Assembly (NCBI GenBank): GCA_947629195.1
Contig: CANRCS010000071.1
Coordinates: forward strand, 1 to 5,284
Origin: an uncultured Bacilli bacterium
GTDB taxonomy: Bacteria; Bacillota_I; Bacilli_A; RF39; UBA660
Direction: 5' to 3'
DNA: 5,284 nucleotides
The notes under the pieces were generated by a model. The model did no database searches, was not told the origin of the DNA, and saw only the letters and a list, made by a program, of their open reading frames with translations. The translations under genes were made by a program, and so were the position numbers. Below, piece after piece: positions 1-5,284 of the stretch (its first letter is position 1; the number at the start of each line of letters is the position of its first letter).

Positions 1-1005
1 TTAAATATTGATAGCATTGATGTAGATGTATGTACAAATGCTACACCAAAACAATTAATGGAAATATTTGAAGATGCTATTCCAAATGAAGAATATGGTA
101 GTATTAAACTTACATATAAAAAAGTCAATTTTGAAATTACAACTTTTAGAAAAGAAAAAAAATATATTGATAATAGAAAACCAATTGAAATCGAATATAT
201 AGATAGTCTCTCCGAAGATTTAAAAAGAAGAGATATCACAATTAATACTATATGTATGGATAGTGAAAAGAATATAATAGATTTAATGGGTGGTATAAAA
301 GATATAAAAAGTAAATTAATAAGAGTAGTAGGAGATGTTAATAAAAAGTTAGAAGAAGATGCTCTTAGAATCCTTAGATGTGTAAGATTTGCTACTAAAT
401 TAAAGTTTAGAATTGATTATAAAACAAAAAATGCAATTAAGAAAAATGCATATTTACTTAAAAATCTTTCATATCAAAGAAAAAAAGAAGAATTAGATAA
501 AATATTTTCTAATCCTAATTTAAAATATGGTATTAACTTAATTAAAAAATTAGGGTTAGATAACTATTTGGAACTACATAATATTAAAAAACTTAGATTA
601 GTAGATGATATTTTAGGTATATGGGCACAACTTGATGTATTAGATATATACCCATTTACTAAAAATGAAGAAGAACAAATTATAAAAATAAATAAATTAT
701 CAAATAGTAAAGATAACTTAAATGACCCATATACAATATATAAATATGGTGGATATATTGTTAGTGTAGTTGCAAAAATCAGAAGAATGAATGTAGATAG
801 AATATGTTCTATATATGATAATTTAACAATATACAATAGAAATGAAATAGATATAGATGGAGAAGACATAATCAAAAAATTAAATAAAGAAGCAGGTCCT
901 TGGGTTAGTGAGATAATAAAAGATGTTGAAAAACAAATCGTATATAAAAAACTTGAAAATGAAAAAGAAACTATTCTAGAATATATTATAAATAAATATC
1001 AGTAA
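1..1005 (+). CDS. cca: CCA-adding tRNA nucleotidyltransferase, partial (N-terminus outside the window)
   Basis: This enzyme adds or repairs the CCA 3' end of tRNAs in the cytoplasm, using CTP and ATP. It belongs to the class II nucleotidyltransferase/poly(A) polymerase family. The frame is open from base 1, so the ATG at 58 is internal; 334 residues are visible and roughly 30-40 are missing, including the GGxVRD-type start of the fold. Motif A (DVD, metal-binding) is at 19-27. The flexible loop region (TTFRKEKKYIDNRKP) is at 139-183; CC-only enzymes lack this loop, so a full CCA-adding enzyme is inferred. Motif B (RRDxxxN) is at 226-246, the hinge motif C (DLMGGIKD) at 280-303, and the nucleotide-templating motif D (EDALR) at 355-369. 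The C-terminal body ends with the Firmicutes-like pattern GPWVSEI followed by LENEKE. The stop codon TAA (1003-1005) overlaps the following hairpin. I see no frameshift. Confidence 0.96.
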   Translation, partial: LNIDSIDVDVCTNATPKQLMEIFEDAIPNEEYGSIKLTYKKVNFEITTFRKEKKYIDNRKPIEIEYIDSLSEDLKRRDITINTICMDSEKNIIDLMGGIKDIKSKLIRVVGDVNKKLEEDALRILRCVRFATKLKFRIDYKTKNAIKKNAYLLKNLSYQRKKEELDKIFSNPNLKYGINLIKKLGLDNYLELHNIKKLRLVDDILGIWAQLDVLDIYPFTKNEEEQIIKINKLSNSKDNLNDPYTIYKYGGYIVSVVAKIRRMNVDRICSIYDNLTIYNRNEIDIDGEDIIKKLNKEAGPWVSEIIKDVEKQIVYKKLENEKETILEYIINKYQ

Positions 1006-1033
1006 ACATACTCTTATTTAGGAGTGTGTTTTT
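1004..1033 (+). terminator. Rho-independent terminator of cca, also forming the leader of the next gene
   Basis: A 10-bp stem pairs 1004-1013 (AAACATACTC) with 1022-1031 (GAGTGTGTTT). It has one G-U pair, a loop at 1014-1021, and a T-run at 1029-1033. The left arm begins inside the cca stop codon. This has the form of an intrinsic terminator. The Shine-Dalgarno sequence of the next gene (GGAG, 1021-1024) lies at the top of the right arm, so the same hairpin could limit translation in any transcript that reads through. The hairpin is seen in the sequence; the regulatory role is inferred. Confidence 0.7.
1019..1024 (+). promoter_or_regulatory. Shine-Dalgarno site that decides the start at 1036
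   Basis: TAGGAG lies 11 bases before the ATG at 1036. The frame is open upstream to a GTG at 1024, but that codon overlaps the Shine-Dalgarno sequence and has no ribosome binding site of its own. The ATG at 1036 also gives a clean MKK-type signal/anchor start. The site lies partly in the loop and partly in the right arm of the 1004-1033 hairpin. Confidence 0.6.
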
Positions 1034-1035
1034 AT

Positions 1036-1674
1036 ATGAAGAAAATATTATTTGTAATAGTTTTAATATTAATAACTCCAGTATTTTTTAAATCAAAAGA
1101 AAAGCAAGTTTTTAACGATACATATGATATAATTTTTAAAAATAATGAAGTAGGAATAACTTTTATATTAGAAAATAATACAAATATAATATTAATAAAT
1201 GATGAAGATAACATAACAGATTTAATAGTATTAGATTATAAAAATATTGATAACCTAAATAAAGTTATTGATAAATTAAAAATACCTGAAATTAGAAATA
1301 TATATACTGTAACTCCAGTATTAATTAATTATAATAATAAAAATAGTCAAGAAATAAAAGTAGATGAAAATAATATTATAGAATTTAATTACAATTCTAG
1401 AAATTTTTGTATATATATAAATGAATCGGAAATAAATGATAATATAAATTGTAACTTTGTTTATATGTATAAATTTAATAAAAATACAAATACTGAATTT
1501 GGAAGTAATACAGAAATAGTATTTCAAAATTATAAAAATAGATTACCAATAAATATACAAGAGAGTTTATATGAAAATTGGATTGATCTTTATACAATTA
1601 GTCCCTATGAATATACTACTTTAAAAATATTAAAAGATGGATATGATACAATTATTGTTCCAATTATTAAATAA
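1036..1674 (+). CDS. Unrecognised membrane-anchored or secreted protein (212 aa)
   Basis: I do not recognise this protein. It starts with two lysines and one hydrophobic segment (about residues 4-18), with no lipobox cysteine. It is therefore probably anchored by its N-terminus or secreted, with about 190 residues outside the cell. Asn (34) and Ile (36) make up about a third of the residues. There are two cysteines (125 and 139) and one tryptophan, and no histidine. Predicted beta-rich stretches include 31-56 and 113-128. The order of elements around residues 31-58 (DIIF, then VGITFILEN, then IILIND) recalls the opening strands of ComEC-type metallo-beta-lactamase domains (xFxDVGQGDxxLI, then LIDTG). 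The metal-binding residues are absent, so if it is a relative it would be a dead one; this is weak inference. It sits between the cca terminator and the ypmB promoter, probably as its own transcription unit or by read-through. The AT-rich composition could also mean a fast-evolving lineage-specific protein. Confidence 0.75.
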   Translation: MKKILFVIVLILITPVFFKSKEKQVFNDTYDIIFKNNEVGITFILENNTNIILINDEDNITDLIVLDYKNIDNLNKVIDKLKIPEIRNIYTVTPVLINYNNKNSQEIKVDENNIIEFNYNSRNFCIYINESEINDNINCNFVYMYKFNKNTNTEFGSNTEIVFQNYKNRLPINIQESLYENWIDLYTISPYEYTTLKILKDGYDTIIVPIIK

Positions 1675-1677
1675 ACC

Positions 1678-1686
1678 TGTTATAAT
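1678..1686 (+). promoter_or_regulatory. Extended -10 promoter for ypmB-dnaD-nth
   Basis: TGTTATAAT is a perfect extended -10 element (TGnTATAAT) just after the stop codon at 1672-1674. The predicted start of transcription is near 1692-1694, giving a leader of about 34 bases. A -35 box is poor: TTCCAA at 1658-1663, spacing 17, matches TTGACA at only three positions. That is acceptable for an extended -10 promoter. The AT-rich background makes chance -10 boxes common, but the TGn extension and the intergenic placement support this one. Confidence 0.6.
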
Positions 1687-1726
1687 AAACTTAGGTTATT
1701 TATGAAAGAAAGGTGCAAGAATTAAA

Positions 1727-2152
1727 ATGAAAAAAATAATAATAGCAGTACTTAGCATTTTAGTATTTAGTTTCATTTTAGTTGTATTGATTACTAATCT
1801 TAGTTCACATAATTATAATAAAAATAATTTAAAAGTAGAAAATAATTTTATTTCTAAAAATAAAAATGTTAAGAACATTAATGTAGAACAATATTATGGT
1901 GAACAACAATATTATATAGTATCATATAAACTTGATAATAAAGATTATATAAGCGTTTTAGATAACAATGAAAAGGAAATAGTTAAGGTTGATAAATCAA
2001 CGCTATATGACCTTAAAAAGACTTCTAAAATAGGTTATAAATATGATAAACTAATTTATGAAGTTAAAAAAAATAGTAATGATGGATTTACATATTCATA
2101 TTATGATGCTATAACAGGAGAATTTATAAAAAAAATTAAATTAAATAAGTAG
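1727..2152 (+). CDS. ypmB: YpmB-like membrane-anchored protein (DUF5590 family)
   Basis: This 141-residue protein has a positively charged start and one membrane segment (about residues 4-23), followed by an extracellular domain. The domain shows the YpmB pattern: VEQYYGEQQYYIVSYKL near residues 53-69, a short strand-rich middle, and a C-terminal hairpin (LIYEV, then FTYSYYDAITGEFIKKI) of PepSY/cystatin-like type. YpmB has no established biochemical function. It is encoded upstream of dnaD and nth in Bacillus subtilis, with aspB and asnS in between; here it directly precedes dnaD, which supports the call. It appears a little shorter than the Bacillus protein (about 160 residues as I recall), mainly in the helical middle region. 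The ribosome binding site AAAGGTG (1709-1715) is 11 bases before the ATG. The TAG stop is part of the dnaD Shine-Dalgarno sequence, so translational coupling is likely. Confidence 0.75.
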   Translation: MKKIIIAVLSILVFSFILVVLITNLSSHNYNKNNLKVENNFISKNKNVKNINVEQYYGEQQYYIVSYKLDNKDYISVLDNNEKEIVKVDKSTLYDLKKTSKIGYKYDKLIYEVKKNSNDGFTYSYYDAITGEFIKKIKLNK

Positions 2153-2156
2153 GGGA
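2151..2156 (+). promoter_or_regulatory. dnaD Shine-Dalgarno overlapping the ypmB stop
   Basis: AGGGGA begins within the ypmB stop codon TAG (2150-2152) and lies 5 bases before the dnaD ATG. Ribosomes ending ypmB would be placed directly over the dnaD start, which suggests translational coupling. Confidence 0.7.
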
Positions 2157-2161
2157 TATTT

Positions 2162-2827
2162 ATGGGAAATACTAAAACTGATAAACTAATAGAATTAATG
2201 AAATTAGGTAATATTTCTATTCCAAAATATATATTTCAAAATTATAAAAAAATTGGAATGGATGATAGTGAATTTATAGTAATGATGTATTTAATAAATT
2301 TAGGAGAAAAAATACCATTTAATCCTAAGATTTTATCTGAAGAATTATCAATTAGTCAATCAAAAATTTTAGAGATTATAAATTCACTTAGTGAAAAACA
2401 ATTATTATCTATCGATATTGAAAAAAATCAAATAGGAATTACAGAAGAATATATATCATTAAATCCATTTTATAATAAACTTTCTATGATAATGGTAGAT
2501 ATGATAAATAAAAAGGAAGAAAATAAAGTTGATAATAATTTGTTCCAAATATTTGAAAATGAATTTGGAAGAACTCTATCACCTATGGAATATGAAATAA
2601 TAAATGGATGGGTAAATGAAAAGTTTAGTAATGCAATTATTATTGAAGCATTAAAAGAAGCGACATTTAATGGTGTTAGTAGTTTAAGATATATTGATAA
2701 AATATTATATGAGTGGAAGAAAAAGGGTATTAAAAATGTAAATGATGTTAGAAATTTACAAAATAAACATAAAGAAAAAAAAGAAGAAGTAGAAATATTT
2801 GATTATAACTGGCTAGATGGAGAGTAG
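2162..2827 (+). CDS. dnaD: Replication initiation/restart protein DnaD
   Basis: DnaD is a cytoplasmic DNA-remodelling protein of low-GC Gram-positives. It acts with DnaB and DnaI to load the replicative helicase at oriC and, through PriA, at stalled forks. The 221-residue product shows the two-domain DnaD layout. Residues about 15-110 form the winged-helix DDBH1 oligomerisation domain (DDSEFIVMMYLINLG, then LSEELSISQSKILEIINSLSE spread over 34-78). Residues about 127-195 form DDBH2 (FENEFGRTLSPMEYEII, then ALKEATFNGV), ending in the diagnostic YxxxIxxxW motif as YIDKILYEW (177-185). A Lys/Glu-rich linker (201-210) and an aromatic tail (FDYNWLDG) follow, typical of the family C-terminus. The gene lies 9 bases after ypmB and 1 base before nth, matching the conserved dnaD-nth pair. 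I see no missing element. Confidence 0.95.
   Translation: MGNTKTDKLIELMKLGNISIPKYIFQNYKKIGMDDSEFIVMMYLINLGEKIPFNPKILSEELSISQSKILEIINSLSEKQLLSIDIEKNQIGITEEYISLNPFYNKLSMIMVDMINKKEENKVDNNLFQIFENEFGRTLSPMEYEIINGWVNEKFSNAIIIEALKEATFNGVSSLRYIDKILYEWKKKGIKNVNDVRNLQNKHKEKKEEVEIFDYNWLDGE
2819..2824 (+). promoter_or_regulatory. nth Shine-Dalgarno inside the dnaD 3' end
   Basis: GGAGAG lies within the last codons of dnaD and 4 bases before the ATG at 2829. The earlier in-frame ATG at 2817 has no purine-rich site before it and itself overlaps this sequence. The 2829 start is therefore preferred. Confidence 0.65.
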
Positions 2828-2828
2828 T

Positions 2829-3461
2829 ATGAAAGAGAAAGTATATAATATTACATCTTATTTAGATGAACTTTTCCCTAATCCAAGATGTGAACTTAAT
2901 TATAATAAAGATTATGAACTTTTAATAGCAGTAGTTTTAAGTGCTCAAACAACTGATAAAAGAGTGAATAAGGTAACTGCAGTTTTATTTGATAAATATC
3001 CAACTCTAAAAGATTTAAAAAATGCAGATATCAAAGATATTGAGAAAATAATAAAGGAGATTGGTACATTTAGAAAAAAGGCTGTATTTGTAAAAGAAAT
3101 AGCTACTTTTTTAGATGATAATTACGATGGTAAAGTACCTAATGATAGAAAGGTATTAGAAAGTTTAAGTGGAGTAGGAAGAAAAACTGCAAATGTTGTA
3201 TTAAGCAATTTATTTGATGAACCATGTATTGCAGTTGATACTCACGTTTCAAGAGTTAGTAAAAGACTTGGTTTGGCATATAAAAATGATAGTGTTGAAG
3301 TAATAGAAAGAAAACTTATGAAAAAGTTAGATAAATCAATATGGAGTAAGACACATCATCAAATGGTACTGTTTGGAAGATATCATTGTAAAGCTATAAA
3401 TCCAGAGTGTGAAACTTGTAAATTATATGATATGTGTAAGGAAAAGAAACTTAAAGTATAA
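2829..3461 (+). CDS. nth: Endonuclease III (DNA glycosylase/AP lyase)
   Basis: This enzyme removes oxidised pyrimidines from DNA and cuts the abasic site by beta-elimination, as part of base excision repair. From the ATG at 2829 the product is 210 residues, close to the E. coli enzyme (211). The N-terminal helical part carries LSAQTTD (38-44), matching the conserved AQxTD segment at the lesion. The helix-hairpin-helix LSGVGRKTA (113-121) includes the catalytic lysine K119 (E. coli K120). VDTHVSRV (136-143) carries the catalytic aspartate D137 (E. coli D138). The [4Fe-4S] cluster motif C-x6-C-x2-C-x5-C is intact at C187, C194, C197 and C203. All key residues are present, so an active enzyme is expected. 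The gene follows dnaD by one base and its ribosome binding site lies within dnaD, so the two are probably translated together. Its stop codon lies in the loop of the downstream hairpin. Confidence 0.97.
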   Translation: MKEKVYNITSYLDELFPNPRCELNYNKDYELLIAVVLSAQTTDKRVNKVTAVLFDKYPTLKDLKNADIKDIEKIIKEIGTFRKKAVFVKEIATFLDDNYDGKVPNDRKVLESLSGVGRKTANVVLSNLFDEPCIAVDTHVSRVSKRLGLAYKNDSVEVIERKLMKKLDKSIWSKTHHQMVLFGRYHCKAINPECETCKLYDMCKEKKLKV

Positions 3462-3475
3462 TAAGTTTCTTTTTT
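3442..3475 (+). terminator. nth: Rho-independent terminator of the ypmB-dnaD-nth unit
   Basis: A perfect 12-bp stem pairs 3442-3453 (AAAAGAAACTTA) with 3462-3473 (TAAGTTTCTTTT). The 8-base loop (3454-3461) contains the nth stop codon (3459-3461), and a run of six T's (3470-3475) follows. The left arm is made of coding sequence (the Lys-Lys-Leu tail of Nth). The T-run makes it directional for the + strand. Confidence 0.85.
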
Positions 3476-3480
3476 AACAC

Positions 3481-3510
3481 AAAAAGATATTGCAATTTGC
3501 AATATCTTTT
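3481..3510 (-). terminator. Rho-independent terminator of the ponA-like gene
   Basis: A perfect 13-bp stem pairs 3482-3494 (AAAAGATATTGCA) with 3498-3510 (TGCAATATCTTTT), with a 3-base loop. Read on the - strand it runs into five T's (3485-3481), so it best serves the penicillin-binding protein gene. Two bases of that gene's stop codon (3509-3511) are in the stem. On the + strand the T-run is only four bases and belongs to the stem, so it may be a weak backup for nth. Confidence 0.8.
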
Positions 3511-5284
3511 ATGTTTCTGAATCATCATCTGGTGATGTACTATCACCACTATCATCTCTTCCAATTATTATTGTTCTTTCTAAAGTATATGTTTGATTGT
3601 TATAACTTACTGTATATGTGATTATAACTGTTCCTGGTTCATTATACCAATCTCCACTTTTACTTTCACTTTTGACCCAAGTAGCTTTTTTAGTAACATC
3701 TTTATTTCCTTCTTTTACTATTATTCCTGGATCAACAAATTTATTTCCGAGTGTTAACTTAATAACTTCATCACCTGCAAGAGAAACAGTTACCTTACTT
3801 TTTTCTTCTGGTTTTATAGCACTTAAATCAAGTATTGCAGTGGCACCATTACTTAACATATCTCCTAAATTTGAGTAAGATACTTTAATTGTAAATGTAT
3901 ATTTTTTACCATTTGTAACATTAACTTTATAACTTGTTGCATCAGTAGTTCCAATTTCTTTTGTATTACCATCAACTTGCTCGTATACATGATATGTCGG
4001 CAGTCCATTAGTTTCAGGTAGGTAAGGAGCAGTCCATGATAATGTAGCAGTTCCATTATTTTCTTTTACAGATAAATCTGAAACATCAGGTATTTGCATA
4101 TATTCTGAACTTGATTCTGTTGGTTCAGTTCCTTTTTTAAACCAATCTGTTACTTTCAAATAATCAGGTGTATATTCATTTGCAAGTTTAAGTGGGTCAG
4201 AGCCTTGAACGACAGTTACTTGAACAACACTATCAGGTGGTTGGAATGTGTTTCCAGTTTTTTCAAATATTCCAGAAGCAACTGCACTCCAAATTTGTCT
4301 TCTGTCATTCCAGTTTCTTGTTGTAAAGTAATGCGAGCTATCTATATTGTCATATCCGTACCATACTCCAATTGAGTATTGTTGGTCAAATCCTACAACC
4401 CATAAATCATTTAATGAGTTATCAGGAAGTCTATATAATGATTTAGTTTTGGCATCAAAGTTTGATGTACCAGTTTTAGCTGCATATTGTACACCATTTA
4501 TTTTGTTAAGAGCAATATTACCATTATCTATACCACTACGAAGCATATCTGTTATCATCCATGCAGTAGAGTCTGCCATAGCTCTTGTCTTAGTAGTATT
4601 AAATGTTTCTTCGCTACCATCTTGTCTATATACAATTTTGTTTACCGTGTAAGGTTTAATATAATATCCACCATTTCCAAATGCTGCATAAGCTGCTGCC
4701 ATTTGTAGAGGGTTCGCACCATTAAATGCACCTAATGCATGGGCTTCATGAAGTCTTCCATTTTCCTCTTCTGGAGTCATACCTAATCCCTTAACAAATT
4801 CAAGAATCTTTTTATTATCAACTGATTGAAATGCTTTTAGAGCAGGTATATTTCTTGATTTTGTAAGAGCAGTTCTCATTGATATAGCTCCCATATATGT
4901 ACCATCATCATTTTTTATTGAAGGACCATTAGTGTATGAATGTGGTTCATCAACGAATGTTTTAAGTGGGTTCCAATCTTCATATTCGATACCTGGACCA
5001 TAATCGAATAGAGGTTTTGCAGTAGAACCAATTTGTCTTTTTATCATCGTTGCATTGTTATATGTTTTTTCACCAGTTTTATTTCTACCAGCACCAATCG
5101 CAACAATCGCACCAGTATTTATATCAGTTACCGCTATACCAGTTTGAACAACATCATCTTTAAATTGGAAACCTTCACCAGATAAAATCTTTTCAATATG
5201 TTGTTGCTTATCATCTTTAAGTGCGGTATAAATTTCCATAGAAACATTATATGGACTTTGTCCTGTTTTTTCTTCAACTTCGCT
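3509..5284 (-). CDS. ponA: Class A penicillin-binding protein (PBP1A type), partial: linker, transpeptidase and C-terminal Ig-like domains
   Basis: Class A PBPs polymerise and cross-link peptidoglycan at the outer face of the membrane. The frame is open to the right edge, so the ATG at 5239-5237 is internal. The membrane anchor and GT51 glycosyltransferase domain lie outside; 591 residues are visible. The visible part opens with the inter-domain linker (PYNVSMEIYTAL). The transpeptidase domain (about 5146-4250) has all three penicillin-binding motifs: STAK with the active serine (5026-5015), SRN (4858-4850) and KTGTS (4477-4463). DYGPGIEY after STAK is typical of the PonA group. An FN3-like domain follows (about 4093-3824; TATLSWTAPYLPETNG, then TYHVYE). 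Next is a second Ig-like domain resembling DUF5011 (about 3793-3560; FVDPGIIVKEG, NKDVTKK, PGTVIITYTVS), then a Ser/Asp-rich acidic tail. In B. subtilis ponA lies downstream of dnaD-nth on the same strand; here it is inverted and convergent. Confidence 0.95.
   Translation of the reverse strand, partial: SEVEEKTGQSPYNVSMEIYTALKDDKQQHIEKILSGEGFQFKDDVVQTGIAVTDINTGAIVAIGAGRNKTGEKTYNNATMIKRQIGSTAKPLFDYGPGIEYEDWNPLKTFVDEPHSYTNGPSIKNDDGTYMGAISMRTALTKSRNIPALKAFQSVDNKKILEFVKGLGMTPEEENGRLHEAHALGAFNGANPLQMAAAYAAFGNGGYYIKPYTVNKIVYRQDGSEETFNTTKTRAMADSTAWMITDMLRSGIDNGNIALNKINGVQYAAKTGTSNFDAKTKSLYRLPDNSLNDLWVVGFDQQYSIGVWYGYDNIDSSHYFTTRNWNDRRQIWSAVASGIFEKTGNTFQPPDSVVQVTVVQGSDPLKLANEYTPDYLKVTDWFKKGTEPTESSSEYMQIPDVSDLSVKENNGTATLSWTAPYLPETNGLPTYHVYEQVDGNTKEIGTTDATSYKVNVTNGKKYTFTIKVSYSNLGDMLSNGATAILDLSAIKPEEKSKVTVSLAGDEVIKLTLGNKFVDPGIIVKEGNKDVTKKATWVKSESKSGDWYNEPGTVIITYTVSYNNQTYTLERTIIIGRDDSGDSTSPDDDSET

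Noticed and set aside
58..60. ATG as the start of cca
   Set aside because: The frame is open to base 1 and the upstream codons encode the conserved DVD catalytic motif, so this Met is internal.
564..875. Open frame on the - strand inside cca (also 1032-1214 and 1321-1527 on the - strand)
   Set aside because: These are shadows in AT-rich coding sequence: low-complexity hydrophobic translations, no ribosome binding site, and the opposite strand is clearly coding.
953..982. Promoter TTGAAA-18-TAGAAT inside the end of cca
   Set aside because: Both boxes match five of six consensus bases, but they lie within very AT-rich coding sequence where such matches are expected by chance. Mentioned only as a possibility for the gene at 1036.
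1024..1026. GTG as the start of the small protein gene
   Set aside because: It overlaps the Shine-Dalgarno sequence and hairpin arm and has no ribosome binding site; ATG 1036 gives proper spacing and a normal signal-anchor start.
1672..1700. Terminator for the gene ending at 1674
   Set aside because: The stem is only 5-6 bp with a long AT-rich loop and a broken T-run; the same bases look more like a promoter.
3618..4708. Open frames at 3618-3878, 4347-4652 and 4487-4708 (+) and 3865-4056 (-)
   Set aside because: All lie inside the well-supported PBP gene in other frames and show no recognisable domain.
5237..5239. ATG as the true start of the PBP gene
   Set aside because: Fifteen more codons upstream to the edge continue the linker typical of class A PBPs (PYNV before the Met), so the gene is cut by the window.
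1..5284. UGA-as-tryptophan genetic code, suggested by AT-richness and the absence of TGA stops
   Set aside because: Conserved tryptophans (e.g. GPWV in cca, YEW in dnaD) are TGG, and every gene is intact under the standard code; six stop codons are too few to read meaning into TGA absence.
1..5284. Mobile element, CRISPR, tRNA/rRNA, riboswitch or defence system
   Set aside because: I found no spaced direct repeats, transposase or integrase motifs, tRNA-like folds or structured long leader; gaps between genes are all about 52 bases or less.

Overview
This is a very AT-rich, low-GC Gram-positive window that encodes housekeeping genes. The neighbourhood ypmB-dnaD-nth-ponA is characteristic of the Bacilli. 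The base composition and Asn/Ile/Lys-rich proteins suggest a reduced-genome, gut-type Bacilli or Mollicutes-adjacent lineage; the lineage is an inference. Tryptophans in the conserved proteins are encoded by TGG and all six stop codons are TAA or TAG. The standard code therefore fits, and there is no sign of UGA being read as Trp.

Layout on the + strand. Positions 1-1005 hold the 3' part of the tRNA CCA-adding enzyme gene (cca), whose start lies outside the window. A hairpin at the cca stop codon doubles as the leader of a small unrecognised gene for a membrane-anchored or secreted protein (1036-1674). A perfect extended -10 element at 1678-1686 then probably starts a compact unit of ypmB-like (1727-2152), dnaD (2162-2827) and nth (2829-3461). 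These three genes are separated by 9 and 1 bases, with Shine-Dalgarno sequences overlapping the preceding stop or last codons.

The - strand holds the 3' part of a class A penicillin-binding protein gene (ponA-like, 3509-5284, running off the right edge). It includes the whole transpeptidase domain, an FN3-like domain, a second Ig-like domain and an acidic tail. It is convergent with nth. Two hairpins fill the 47-base junction and overlap both stop codons.

The genes serve tRNA maturation (cca), replication restart and initiation (dnaD), base excision repair (nth) and cell wall synthesis (ponA). I see no mobile element, CRISPR array, tRNA, rRNA or defence system. No intergenic stretch exceeds about 52 bases. 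The least explained items are the small protein at 1036-1674, which has no histidine and may be a degenerate metallo-beta-lactamase-fold relative (weak inference), and the hairpin that contains its ribosome binding site.
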